A stretch of DNA of 64,000 bases, from positions 1,628,571-1,692,570 of the forward strand of contig CP084167.1 in NCBI GenBank assembly GCA_021513715.1. Direction: 5' to 3'. Source of the DNA: Candidatus Heimdallarchaeum endolithica. GTDB lineage: Archaea; Asgardarchaeota; Heimdallarchaeia; Heimdallarchaeales; Heimdallarchaeaceae. Positions 45,617-55,009 of the stretch are shown here, in pieces. Each line of letters starts with the position of its first letter. The first letter of the stretch is position 1. A model generated the notes under the pieces. It saw only the letters and a list, made by a program, of their open reading frames with translations, made no database searches and had not been told where the DNA came from. The translations under genes and the position numbers were made by a program.

Positions 45617-48592
45617 ATGTCAATGGAAAATGTCCCAATGAAAAAAATTGATGAAGTAACATGGGAGATACCAACATCATATAAAAAAGGGATGAAAGTC
45701 CCAGCAAGACTGATATTAACACCAGAATTGAAAAAAGGAGTAGAACTTCGAGTAGTAGAACAAATAACTAATGTAGCAACATTACCGGGAATAGTAAAAT
45801 ATGCAATAGCTTTACCAGACACTCATGCAGGCTATGGCTTCCCCATTGGGGGAGTAGCTGCAATGGACATGGAAGAAGGAGTTATCTCACCGGGAGGAGT
45901 TGGTTTTGACATAAATTGCTTACCTGGAGACACTTTAATTCTTCATAGTTTAGGTTATAGAAAAACCATTAAAGAATTTGAACCGGATTGGCTTAACACG
46001 GAATTATGTGTCTTCAATACATCCGAAAATTCTATGGAAACAGCGTCTGTTGCCTATTTTCTTAAAAAAAGAGACACTGAAGTTTATACTATTCGCACTT
46101 ATTGTGGTTACACAATTAAGGCAACTTCAGATCATCCTTTGCTTACTCCAGATGGCATGATTGAAACTCAGAATTTACATGTTGGTGATAAATTAGCCAT
46201 TTATCCTTTTGAGGGTGTAGATTATGAAGAACCAAAAAATGAAACAATTCTAACTGAAGAAGATATTTTAAAACTTGACCTAGGGTTCGATAATCAATCT
46301 ATTGTGAAGGAGTTAAAGAAAAGAGATTTACTTCCCCTTACTCTCAATAATCCTAAGCTACCATACCTGCTATCTATTATTGGTTTTATCCTTGGTGATG
46401 GAACTGTAATAGTTTCATCAACAACAGAAGGAAAGAAAGGTTACGTTACGTTTTATGGAAAGCCAGAAGATTTAGATGAGATACGAGAGGATGTAAGAAA
46501 ACTTGGATGGTCTCCCTCAAAAATTTACCATCGTACGAAAAAAGCACCTTTCTTCAAGAATGGATATGTAAAAGATATTATCTCTGAAGAATATTCATTC
46601 AAGCAAGTATCACGTTCGTTTGTAAGTTTAATTGCAGCACTAGGCTTTCCTGTAGGAAGCAGAGTCTCTCAAGATTGGTTTTTACCAGAATGGTTGATGA
46701 AGGTTCCAAAATGGATGAAACGATTATTTTTAGCTTCACTTCAAGGGGCAGATATGAGTACGCCAACAACATTAACATCAAACGAAGGTACATTTTACAT
46801 GCCTTATATCAAAATTCATAGAAAAGAATCATACGAACAATCAGGTCTTCAATATATTAAACAACTTCAACAACTTTACAATGAATTCAATGTTAATACA
46901 TCGATTTCAGAGCCAGTTTTACGGTATACCAATGAAGAAGGAACAAAAAGCTATGCTATAATCATTTACATAAAAGGTGATTCACAAAACTTGATCAAAC
47001 TTTTCTCTACTATTAATTTTAGATATAATAAGAGAAAACAGTGGTTAGCTAATGCTGCGACAGCATACTTAAAACTTAAAGAAAAAGAAATCGAATCTCG
47101 TAACACAGCAAGAAAAGAAATAATAAAGTTGAAAGAAGAAAATAAAGGCATAACAGAAATTTCTAAATTAATGAACGATAAATACGGAGTAAACAGACGT
47201 TTTGTAGAAAGAACAATCTACGATGGTGTAGTTGATCATTCAAGGCCATCTAAAGCGTTTTTCTCATTTGAAGCATTTTTGGGTGCGAGTTGCGACAATT
47301 TGGAAGAGAGTGGTGTTATCTGGGATAAAATAGTATCAATAGAAAAAGAAGATTTTGATGATTATGTCTATGATTTTACAATTAACCATGAATCACATAA
47401 CTTTATTGCAAATTCAATTATAGTTTCAAACTGCGGCGTCCGTATGCTCTCTACCTCTCTCTCCGAATCAGAAGTTCGACCAAAAATTTCAGAATTAGTG
47501 AATAAACTTTTTAGAGCAGTTCCTGCAGGTGTTGGTGTAAAAAGCACTCTTCGTCTTAATGATTCACAGTTTAATGAAGTTCTAGAGACAGGAGCCACAT
47601 GGTGTCTAGAAAATGGATATGCTTCTAAAGAAGATGTAGAGAGAATTGAAAGTGAAGGACGCCTTCCTCATGCTGATGCGTCTAAAGTAAGTCAAAGGGC
47701 AAAACAACGTGGTCGCAGTCAGTTAGGTACATTGGGTTCTGGAAACCATTATCTTGAGATTCAAGTTTTAGAAGAAGGGGATCTCTTAGACCCAGAAATA
47801 GGAAAAGAACTTGGACTTACTCATGCTAAACAAATATCTGTTATGATACATTGTGGTTCTAGAGGTTTAGGTCATCAAGTGGCTTCAGATTACTTAAAAA
47901 CCTGTGTTCAAGCTATGGATAAGTATAAGATCCCTGTTTTGGATCAAGAGCTTGCTAGTGTACCTATTACTTCTAAAGAGGGTGAAGATTACTTTGCAGC
48001 TATGAACGCAGCAGCTAACATGGCTTTTGCTAATAGACAAATAATTACGCATAACGTTAGGAAAGTATTCGAAGAAGTTTTCAAAAAAGACAGTGATGAG
48101 CTAGGATTAAAGTTAATTTACGATGTTGCCCATAACATTGCTAAAATAGAAGAACATGAAGTTGATGGAAAGAAAAGAAAGCTTGTTATTCATCGAAAAG
48201 GTGCAACTAGAGGCTTTCCACCAGGACACCCAGAAATTCCTAAAGCTTATCAAAAAATTGGACAGCCAGTAATTATTGGAGGTTCAATGGAAACAGGTTC
48301 TTATCTTCTTGTTGGAACACAAAAATCGATGGAGATTACTTTTGGTTCAACTGCCCATGGAGCAGGAAGAGTGATGAGTAGAGCACAAGCTAGAAGAGTC
48401 AAAAGAGGAGAAGAGATACAAAGACAACTGTCTGATAAAGGAATATATCTCAAAGGAGCCTCGTATAAGGGTATTGCAGAAGAAGGCGGTCATGCTTACA
48501 AAGACATAGATGCTGTAATCCACGCATTAAAGGTAGCAGGAATATCTCATCCTGTAGCAAGATTAAGACCAATAGGCAACATTAAAGGATAA
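45617..48592 (+). CDS. rtcB: RNA ligase RtcB precursor with intein
   Basis: RtcB joins RNA 2',3'-cyclic phosphate to 5'-OH ends with GTP and Mn2+, in tRNA splicing and RNA repair. The precursor has 991 residues; after removal of the intein (residues 101-605) a 486-residue RtcB of normal archaeal size remains. The N-extein ends GGVGFDIN and the C-extein starts CGVRMLSTSL, so the first residue after the intein is the metal-binding Cys. Further metal and guanylation His residues lie in GSGNHYLE, IHCGSRGLGHQ, YDVAHNIAK and GSTAHGAGRVMS. Its activator archease is at 61.5 kb, not adjacent. Three in-frame ATGs occur in the first 8 codons. Confidence 0.95.
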   Translation: MSMENVPMKKIDEVTWEIPTSYKKGMKVPARLILTPELKKGVELRVVEQITNVATLPGIVKYAIALPDTHAGYGFPIGGVAAMDMEEGVISPGGVGFDINCLPGDTLILHSLGYRKTIKEFEPDWLNTELCVFNTSENSMETASVAYFLKKRDTEVYTIRTYCGYTIKATSDHPLLTPDGMIETQNLHVGDKLAIYPFEGVDYEEPKNETILTEEDILKLDLGFDNQSIVKELKKRDLLPLTLNNPKLPYLLSIIGFILGDGTVIVSSTTEGKKGYVTFYGKPEDLDEIREDVRKLGWSPSKIYHRTKKAPFFKNGYVKDIISEEYSFKQVSRSFVSLIAALGFPVGSRVSQDWFLPEWLMKVPKWMKRLFLASLQGADMSTPTTLTSNEGTFYMPYIKIHRKESYEQSGLQYIKQLQQLYNEFNVNTSISEPVLRYTNEEGTKSYAIIIYIKGDSQNLIKLFSTINFRYNKRKQWLANAATAYLKLKEKEIESRNTARKEIIKLKEENKGITEISKLMNDKYGVNRRFVERTIYDGVVDHSRPSKAFFSFEAFLGASCDNLEESGVIWDKIVSIEKEDFDDYVYDFTINHESHNFIANSIIVSNCGVRMLSTSLSESEVRPKISELVNKLFRAVPAGVGVKSTLRLNDSQFNEVLETGATWCLENGYASKEDVERIESEGRLPHADASKVSQRAKQRGRSQLGTLGSGNHYLEIQVLEEGDLLDPEIGKELGLTHAKQISVMIHCGSRGLGHQVASDYLKTCVQAMDKYKIPVLDQELASVPITSKEGEDYFAAMNAAANMAFANRQIITHNVRKVFEEVFKKDSDELGLKLIYDVAHNIAKIEEHEVDGKKRKLVIHRKGATRGFPPGHPEIPKAYQKIGQPVIIGGSMETGSYLLVGTQKSMEITFGSTAHGAGRVMSRAQARRVKRGEEIQRQLSDKGIYLKGASYKGIAEEGGHAYKDIDAVIHALKVAGISHPVARLRPIGNIKG
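45917..47431 (+). other. RtcB intein with LAGLIDADG homing endonuclease
   Basis: 505-residue intein. Block A starts CLPGDTLIL; block B holds ATSDHPLLTPDG (the TxxH histidine); the endonuclease has two LAGLIDADG-type helices, IIGFILGDGTV (about residue 254 of the precursor) and the degenerate LFLASLQGADM (about 371); block F reads NHESHNFIANSIIVSN, ending in Asn. The penultimate residue is Ser, not the usual His. The first C-extein residue is Cys. The first LAGLIDADG motif keeps its Asp; in the second the motif is degenerate but Asp is present in GAD. Confidence 0.93.
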
Positions 48593-48622
48593 AAACCTTT
48601 TTTCTGATTTTTTAATTTAGTT

Positions 48623-49681
48623 TTAAGGTTTAGTTCTTAGATCAACAATATTTACGCTTAATTTCATTTTTTTAGCCCAAGAAGAAATACGCTTTACAGC
48701 TTCATCTGTACTTTCAAGTTGAGCCCCAGAAGCAGGTTTGTGTCCTCCTCCATTCATTGTTTTTGCAAGTTTATCAACTCGCAAAAAATCTATCTGTTCA
48801 TCTGTTAACTTCTTACTCAATCTTAGACTTATTCTTGTAATATCAGGATACTCGGTTAAATATGCTGTCCCTTTTGCTCCTCGATACATCACTTCGTGAG
48901 CGATATAAGTAATATTATAATGCGAGGGTCTATCAATTAATATAACAAAATCTGCTATTTCTATTTCTTGGGAAACATCATGTGCTTTTTTTCTTCCATA
49001 TCTTAAATTACTGATCTTCTTATGAATGAACTCAACATTAGGATCGTTAAAATCCCAAAGTCCTATCCATCCTTTTTTTGATAGAATATCTGTTAATATG
49101 GCGTGATCTTCTAATGTAAAGGCTGTTTTACACGCATCCTCTAAGAACCATATTTTTGTGTCTTCATTAAAATCGTCTAAAGATGATTCCAATTCAATTG
49201 GGGGTGGAATCGAGTAGCTTGCAGTATCAGTAATTTCTGTCATTTTGGCCAATTCGATCATATAATCAGGGAGAACAGAAGAATAATTTTTAGATAGTAA
49301 ATAAGAGGTGCTTAATCCTCCTGCTTCAAAAAATATCTTTCGTGCATTAATTAATTTTCCAACTGCAGAAATGTGATGATCAACATATAGTTCCATCTCA
49401 TTAAGATTAAACGGTTCTAAATCTACAATTGCAAACCAGTTAGCTTTCTCAAATTTTTCTCGAAGATTGGGATTATTAAGCAGTGAATAATCGATTGGTA
49501 AGTAAACTAGTTTTTGATTTTTCTCAAAGAGTTTCTTAACAATTGCACCTGAAACTATTCCATCACAACAATTGTAATGATAAGCTACTTTCATAGTTTT
49601 CTTTTTTTTAAGTTCAGAGAGGACTTTATTTCTGTATTCTTTTCTTTGCTTCTGTATATCAGATATTTCCATTTTGCTCAA
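48623..49681 (-). CDS. DHH/DHHA1-family phosphoesterase
   Basis: Predicted Mn-dependent phosphoesterase of the NrnA/RecJ-like DHH superfamily. The motifs are HYNCCDGIVSGAI (motif I, normally HxxxDxDG), IVDLEP (motif II), VDHHIS (the DHH triad) and the DHHA1 loop NGGGHKPASGAQ near the C-terminus. The length of 352 residues suits nanoRNase or oligoribonuclease-like enzymes, but motif I has Cys-Asp where two Asps are common, so activity should not be assumed. It forms a likely two-gene unit with tatD upstream (6-bp gap). Confidence 0.8.
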   Translation of the reverse strand: MSKMEISDIQKQRKEYRNKVLSELKKKKTMKVAYHYNCCDGIVSGAIVKKLFEKNQKLVYLPIDYSLLNNPNLREKFEKANWFAIVDLEPFNLNEMELYVDHHISAVGKLINARKIFFEAGGLSTSYLLSKNYSSVLPDYMIELAKMTEITDTASYSIPPPIELESSLDDFNEDTKIWFLEDACKTAFTLEDHAILTDILSKKGWIGLWDFNDPNVEFIHKKISNLRYGRKKAHDVSQEIEIADFVILIDRPSHYNITYIAHEVMYRGAKGTAYLTEYPDITRISLRLSKKLTDEQIDFLRVDKLAKTMNGGGHKPASGAQLESTDEAVKRISSWAKKMKLSVNIVDLRTKP

Positions 49682-49687
49682 CTTCTA

Positions 49688-50461
49688 TCAACTAATATTT
49701 GCAAATTCTTTGAAGTTTCTTGATAATACTTCTGAAACTTCATCCATTGATAAGTTTTTTACTTCAGCTATTTTTTCCATAATTTGAGGGATAATAGCTG
49801 GTGAACCTATTATTCTTTCTCCTTTTATCCAATATTTTACATTTCCGTCTGATTCAGTTAATAATTGCTCTAATTCCACCTTTTCTAGAACAAAACGATG
49901 TGTACTGCCTCCTAAAATTGAAGGATTAATTGAAAAGAATACACCTTTATCTCTAAATTTGTAAAGTATTTTTTTCGGACCAGAATACCAATGTATCAAA
50001 ATGTTAGAGGGAGGAATAGAAAAAGAATCTAGGAGCTCATACACTCTTTCTTCTGCTCCTTTTGAGTGAATGTTAATGGGAATTGAATATTGTTCTGAGA
50101 GGTTAAGAAAGAATCTAAAAACTTCTTCTTGAAGAGGATAATACTGCTCTTTCTTAATAAAATGGTGATCTAATCCAATTTCTCCAAAAACCAGAGGAGA
50201 AACAGTTGCTACATGGTAAGAAATTTTGTTGATCTGTTCTTCAGGCATATTACGCTTTACTTCCCACGGATGAATGCCAAAACCAGGAATAATCTGTTTG
50301 TATTTTTTTTGTAGTTCAATTGCTTTTTCAATCTCTGTATATTTCATAGATACTCCTACAACATATTCCAAACCAAGATCTAACCATTGTTTCATAAAAT
50401 TATCAATATCTTTGTAAAAGTAATTAATAGGTAAATGGCAATGAGCATCGTGAAATTGCAT
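49688..50461 (-). CDS. TatD-family metal-dependent hydrolase
   Basis: TIM-barrel hydrolase of the TatD DNase type. The metal ligands are seen in HDAHCHLP (His7/His9 region), GEIGLDHHF (Glu and Asp), NIHSKGAE (His), and LIHWYSG (His); the final Asp is in LTESDGNVK. The length of 257 residues is standard. Known members are 3'-5' exonucleases or deacylases; the actual substrate is not known. The neighbouring DHH phosphoesterase suggests a nucleic acid turnover role for both, which is inference. Confidence 0.85.
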   Translation of the reverse strand: MQFHDAHCHLPINYFYKDIDNFMKQWLDLGLEYVVGVSMKYTEIEKAIELQKKYKQIIPGFGIHPWEVKRNMPEEQINKISYHVATVSPLVFGEIGLDHHFIKKEQYYPLQEEVFRFFLNLSEQYSIPINIHSKGAEERVYELLDSFSIPPSNILIHWYSGPKKILYKFRDKGVFFSINPSILGGSTHRFVLEKVELEQLLTESDGNVKYWIKGERIIGSPAIIPQIMEKIAEVKNLSMDEVSEVLSRNFKEFANIS

Positions 50462-50526
50462 AATAAAAATTTATCATAGAGTTTATTTATTTGTTTGGTA
50501 AAGTTTACATTAAGAGGAATAAAATT

Positions 50527-50715
50527 ATGTCAAGTTTAGAAGAAAGAGTTAAGAAACTAGAGAAAGAAGTAGAACGTTTACGTAATTTGCTCGAACAACA
50601 TCTTCATCAACATGGATGGCGCCCCCAACCAATAAAACCTAAACCGAACATCCCTCCAAAGCATCCTTTTAAGCCAAATCATGATGATTTACACGAACCT
50701 TTTAAAATAGATTAA
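50527..50715 (+). CDS. Small coiled-coil protein with Pro/His-rich tail
   Basis: Not recognised. The 62-residue product starts with a compact, heptad-regular coiled coil (SSLEERVKKLEKEVERLRNL) and ends in a Pro/His/Lys-rich tail (PKPNIPPKHPFKPNH). The frame is open to a TTG at 50491, but the ATG at 50527 has GAGG upstream at a good distance and removes a non-helical leader. It could be an oligomerisation or metal-binding adaptor. Codon use matches the neighbours, so it is probably real. Confidence 0.55.
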   Translation: MSSLEERVKKLEKEVERLRNLLEQHLHQHGWRPQPIKPKPNIPPKHPFKPNHDDLHEPFKID

Positions 50716-50822
50716 AAGAAAATCCATAGTAAGGATCGCCAATTGGTTTTGTAAAAACTTTGTTTTTCTATAAGAACAAACTCTTTATATTTAGATTTTT
50801 TAAAAGAATATTGATGTAACTA

Positions 50823-51647
50823 ATGCCACAGAAGAAGAGAGATTTTGCTAAGATTGTTCGAAATATGATTAGACAAAGTGAAGTAGTTTGTGAAGTAATA
50901 GATGGACGTTTTCCATCACTATCCAGAGTTAGAAAATACGAAAATATGGTATTAAGAAATCCAAAAAAAAGTCTTGTAATAGCAATGAATAAAATTGACT
51001 TAGTTCCTGACAAAGTAGTAAAAAAGTGGAAGAAAATACTCAAAGAAGAAGGATTAAATGTTATTGCGGTAAGTGCGAGAGAGAGGTTAAGCACCTCTAT
51101 ATTAAGAAAAGAACTGCTTAAAGTTGCTCCACCAGAAACATACTTTGTAACTGCTTGTTTTATTGGTTTACCCAATACAGGCAAAAGTTCACTTATTAAT
51201 ATTCTAAAAGGAAGAGCTAGCGCTCCAGTTGCTCCAATTCCAGGTTACACAAGAGCAGAACAAGTATTAAGAATAACTACAAGATTAAGAATTTTTGATA
51301 CACCGGGAGTACTTACAAAAAATATTAACCCCAATGAGAGAATATTACTAGGTACTTATAGATGGGATCAGCTTGCAGATCATGTTAAAGCTTCTTGGGT
51401 GTTGGTTCAAGGAATAGAGAAGTATAACCCAGGAATTTTAACTGAAGTCTATGGAATAGAGTACCGTTCTCCTCCTGAATTTATTGAGAAATTCGCTGAA
51501 AAAAGGCATAGAAGAAAAAAAGGAGGAGTTTTAGATATTGAAGCAGCAGCTTCGATATTCATGAATGAGTATATTCAAGGAAAAATTCCGATATGGGAAG
51601 ACCCTGAAACGTATTTAAAAGAGAGAGAAGAACAAGAAGAGAGATAA
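50823..51647 (+). CDS. Circularly permuted GTPase of the YlqF/RbgA-NOG group
   Basis: GTPase whose motifs run in permuted order: G4 NKID at 56-59, G5-like VSAR, then G1 GLPNTGKSS at 115-123, G2 Thr near 143 and G3 DTPG at 159-162. This order defines the YlqF/RbgA, YjeQ and NOG2/Lsg1 families, which act in large-subunit ribosome assembly. A short helical C-terminal domain (EFIEKFAEKRHRRKKGG) resembles the RNA-binding tail of the group. The length of 274 residues matches YlqF-like archaeal proteins. It starts at ATG 50823 and is monocistronic. Confidence 0.88.
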   Translation: MPQKKRDFAKIVRNMIRQSEVVCEVIDGRFPSLSRVRKYENMVLRNPKKSLVIAMNKIDLVPDKVVKKWKKILKEEGLNVIAVSARERLSTSILRKELLKVAPPETYFVTACFIGLPNTGKSSLINILKGRASAPVAPIPGYTRAEQVLRITTRLRIFDTPGVLTKNINPNERILLGTYRWDQLADHVKASWVLVQGIEKYNPGILTEVYGIEYRSPPEFIEKFAEKRHRRKKGGVLDIEAAASIFMNEYIQGKIPIWEDPETYLKEREEQEER

Positions 51648-51855
51648 AGATAATAAACATAGAGATTAGTATATCAATTATAGATCAAACGCTTAACAAT
51701 TCAGTTTTTAAAAAAATAGTTATTTGTTTTTTAATTTTACAAATTTACAACTAACAAATTTTTTTGTAGTTTTATAAATCGTTTAAATCCTTCTTTTAAT
51801 TAGACAATAAATATTTACATAATACGATTGTTTTTTTTTATTAGGAGATAGTTCA

Positions 51856-52220
51856 ATGAAAAAAAATATGTGTTCTTATTGTTAATATTGTTGGGAAATT
51901 GAATAATTCTTCTTGGAGCACATTCTGGAACTAGCGAAACAACTATTCGTGCATTTTTAATAGAAAAAATAGAGATTACCGATAAGTTTGAAGGAACTAC
52001 ATCTACTCAATACAGAATACAAATTGGAATTCTTTTTGTAAGGATAGATGACTCTTCTGGTGCTACTTTCGATAATGACAAAAACTGTGGAGATTTAAGA
52101 ACATTTCCAAAAGATTTTGATAACTATAATGGAGGTGGTGCCGATTTTTATGGTAATAAGTTATGTACCTTATATACTAAACATGTGATTTTTGTTCTTC
52201 TCTTTTCTTTTTCAAAGTAG
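51856..52220 (+). pseudogene. Decayed gene for a small secreted protein
   Basis: A ribosome site (AGGAG) and ATG at 51856 lead into an A8 run. In the given frame translation stops after nine codons. One extra A would shift into a frame that reads a signal-peptide-like KYVFLLLILLG, then meets TGA, then continues open as GAHSGTSETTIRAF... to 52218 with no further stop. So the gene carries at least a 1-nt deletion and one nonsense codon. The product (about 115 residues) resembles nothing recognised. A real short coding region in another frame cannot be excluded. Confidence 0.5.
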
Positions 52221-52255
52221 AGGAAAAATAAAAGAAGAGAAGATAGATTCTCTTC

Positions 52256-52498
52256 TTAACCTATGATTTTTAATTTTCCCTTGATAATAAGTATTGCACT
52301 ACACCCAGAGATAATAATACTAAGGATTGCACCTGAAAACCAATACCAGTTAACATCTCCAGACTCTGTAAATGCCAAAAGAATAAATATCAAAAAAAGA
52401 ACGTTAAAAACAGTTGAAACTAGTAATATATTCAGAAATATGTTTTTAAATTTCGGCTTTTCAACGCTAGTTTGAAAATTATTATCCTTTTCTTCCAT
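52256..52498 (-). CDS. Small two-helix membrane protein, paralogue A
   Basis: Not recognised. The 80-residue product has two membrane helices with a short loop containing WYWFSGA and ends IKGKLKIIG. It is clearly paralogous to the 79-residue product at 55010-55249: both share NIFLN, a helix, an aromatic/Gly loop and the C-terminal segment ILIIKGKLKI. The two copies flank the broken solute-binding protein gene. The upstream region has been invaded by MITE copy 1, which may have displaced the promoter. Confidence 0.6.
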   Translation of the reverse strand: MEEKDNNFQTSVEKPKFKNIFLNILLVSTVFNVLFLIFILLAFTESGDVNWYWFSGAILSIIISGCSAILIIKGKLKIIG

Positions 52499-52542
52499 AC
52501 TAAATAAAATAGAAAAATGATTTTTATTTTTTGTTACTAAGA

Positions 52543-52654
52543 ATAGTACTTCCGAATTATCTCAAAAAGTATGAATTGAGAACACACCAATGATAGTATG
52601 AACGCCTATAATTTTAACCTATAGAAATCGGTCAACTTATTGCGGAAGTACTAT
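52543..52654. mobile_element. MITE copy 1, 112 bp, with 12-bp inverted ends
   Basis: Ends ATAGTACTTCCG and CGGAAGTACTAT are perfect inverted repeats. The flanks carry AAGA on both sides (52539-52542 and 52655-52658), a 4-bp target duplication. The element has no coding capacity. It is about 96% identical, in reverse orientation, to the copy at 59467-59578. Its transposase source is not in this window. Confidence 0.85.
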
Positions 52655-52675
52655 AAGAAGATGAAATTAGAAATA

Positions 52676-52770
52676 TCAGGATAATTGGTTTATGTCTTTG
52701 AATTCACTAACATAAAACAAACCATTTTCATGTTTAACTATGTAGATATCTGTTTTTAACACGACCAAGC
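52676..52770 (-). pseudogene. 3'-end remnant of a histidine phosphatase gene
   Basis: The minus strand upstream of the stop at 52676 reads IVKHENGLFYVSEFKDINQLS, quoted here in part as ENGLFYVSEF. It aligns with the C-terminus of the intact histidine phosphatase at 59814-60413 (ENGLFYISQF...LS). The catalytic RHG region and the rest of the gene are missing. It lies 21 bp from MITE copy 1, just as the intact gene lies beyond copy 2, so rearrangement near the elements is likely. Confidence 0.6.
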
Positions 52771-52838
52771 GAGATGCTTTTACAAAATTTTCTAATTGAT
52801 TATTACATAAAGGTTTTAACCTTAAAAAAGAAAAAAAA

Positions 52839-53775
52839 CTATTTTTTCCTTCTTCTAATTAACGGATAGGAAAAAATAGCAACTACAAAAAATATTATTG
52901 TAAACGGAACTGTAGTTGTATTTTCCTCGTAAACACCTGCTCTTTTTAACCATTCAATAGATGTATCAAGGTTATAGTCATACTTCATAATGTCGTTATA
53001 ATACCAATATGATTGAATAGGATAAATGGGGCTTTGAGATATTAAATATTCTCCATCGTGGATCTCTCTGTTTATTTCCTCTCTATCTATTGCATATGAT
53101 ATTGCTTTTCTTACAGCAAGAGCCTTTGAATAGTTTTCATATCCTGTCTCATTTAAGAAGATAAAGTTATCATCACCTCCAATAAAGGGTCTTCTAAGGT
53201 TGAATATCATAAAATTCATGTAGTTTTTCAGTTTTGACTGAATTTCAAACTTAGGGTCATCTTGCATGCTTTTTCTCTCATCTATGAAAGTGTCCATTTC
53301 TCCTAATAAATCAAGTCTTCCTGCTTTAAACTCTTCAAGTATTGTATTTAAATCTTGAATGAAACGTACATTGATAGTTTTAATATCTAGATCCTGTTCT
53401 GTCCCATCAATAGCTCCAACACCAAACCAGAAGGGAGAAGCCCTCAAAACTGCAACTGTATCTTTTTCATGATAGTCTAGCATGTACTTACCACAACCAA
53501 ATGCAGAATTTCCATATGTAGACCACTGCGGAGTGTTAAAAACACCATTATACAGTCCTTTCATTGGAACACCCCCAGTGGAGTAAGTGACTGTTTCATC
53601 TGTTGTGTTTAAGAAAAATTCTGGTAATAGTTTAACTGTTAGTGCTTCCAAGAATTGTGTGTATTTTTCTTTCTCTTCTGTCTCAGGATCACCATCTATT
53701 TCTATCCAGAATGACAAAGGATCATTAGAATCAACCCATACATTGTGAATCCAGCAATAATCATCTGCATCTCCA
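52839..53775 (-). pseudogene. ABC solute-binding protein, C-terminal fragment with membrane anchor
   Basis: Third piece of a broken family 5 (oligopeptide-type) solute-binding protein. An open frame runs from 53717, and homology-like sequence continues upstream to about 53775 (WIHNVWVDSNDPLSF), where the frame shifts. It contains the middle lobe (FWFGVGAIDG, KAISYAIDREEINREI, PIYPIQSYWYYND) and ends LDTSIEWLKRAG, where ordinary family members continue for another 150 residues. Instead there is a short linker and a membrane anchor (FTIIFFVVAIFSYPLI) with Arg/Lys tail. Confidence 0.7.
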
Positions 53776-54406
53776 TTAAAACAGGGTTAGCATAAGCAAG
53801 TAAAGTGAATACTGCATCTTTAGCAGTTACTTGTTGGTTGGTTCCATCACTAAACTCACCATCATCACTTTTCATGAGTATAGATGGATTTACAATATTT
53901 CCATTTTCATTAATTAGTGGGTCAGAACTGCTATCTCTTCCAGTAATGTTAAAAGATGGATTCCAGTAGACATCATCACGCAGAGTGAATTTGTATAAGA
54001 GTTCATTGTTTTCATCTTGTTGCCAATCAAAAATTAAACCAGTTTTAATGGGTTCAAAACCAGGAGACATCTGGATTAATGGTTCTGTAACTAGGGAAAA
54101 AATGTAGGAATTAGATGAATCATGTTGCACGAATGGGTTTAAATTTACCCACAAATCAGTATAATCATTTAATTCTTCAGTTGAGGTTTGCCCTTCGTGT
54201 AAGGAAGTGAATTCCATATAAGGTAGGGATTCAACAACACCCCACAAAGCATTATATCCATCTAATGTAGCCCAATTAGCAACATATGATCGTGGGCTGA
54301 AGAATGGCAGCATTGGTAAGACTTTATCCATTATTAATTGTTGCCATTCATAATAGTGTTGTTGTCTTTCTTCAAGATCCATGACGAGAGAGCCTTTTTC
54401 TAACAT
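53702..54406 (-). pseudogene. ABC solute-binding protein, middle fragment
   Basis: Second piece of the broken gene. It begins near the segment MLEKGSLVMDLEERQQHYYEW (quoted as LEKGSLVMDLEERQQ), which in ordinary family 5 proteins lies close to the C-terminus, and then runs into the usual N-terminal lobe (LVTEPLIQMSPG, YKFTLRDDVYWNPSFNITG). The last 20 or so residues are out of frame: from about 53775 the coding frame moves to that of the C-terminal fragment. The join to the N-terminal fragment needs one base added near 54405. Confidence 0.7.
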
Positions 54407-54783
54407 CTTTCATTATCGTCTCCATAAGGAATCTCTGTGTTTATACCAAAATAATTTAGAGAACCATTCTCACAAAATAGTTCTTTCTGATCATATATTG
54501 TTCCTCCACCAGTTAAACCTAAGAATGCAAGATCAAAGTCATAAGTAATAGTAAGAGTACCTATAAAGACTATCCACTCTTCATTCTTAATATTAACTTT
54601 AATACCCAATTTGTCCAAATATTGGGCAATGTAAAGACCGTAATCAGGAAGATAACCACTACCACTAACCTTAAGGGTTAATACAGCAATTGTATCGGTT
54701 TCAGCTTTTGTATTTAAAATAGAAAATGAACTGATTATCAAAAGAGTAGAGAGCAAAATAAGATTGAATAATTTTTTTTTCAT
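54400..54783 (-). pseudogene. ABC solute-binding protein, N-terminal fragment with signal peptide
   Basis: First piece: a signal peptide (KKKLFNLILLSTLLIISSFS) then IAVLTLKV, AQYLDKLGIKVNIKNEEW, DFDLAFLGLTGGG and GSLNYFG. In normal family 5 proteins these segments form the C-terminal part, so with the other two fragments the gene encodes a circularly permuted binding protein. Translation ends at a TAG after NERC because of a 1-nt deletion near 54405. No permease or ATPase genes are close, so the transporter would be elsewhere or lost. Confidence 0.7.
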
Positions 54784-55009
54784 TTTTTATACCTCTATTT
54801 TATTATCAGTTGATGTAAGGTTAAAATTGCCATTTATTTTGGAAACCTTTTTTCTTTAGAATATAGCATTTTAACCAACATATCGTCAACTTATATCCAA
54901 AAACACTTATAATAATATCGACAAATAGCTGATTTTTTGAAGAGAATCATTTTTATATAGAAAAAAATCAAGTGTATTTTAACAAAGTAATCTAATATAA
55001 ATTGCAGAA

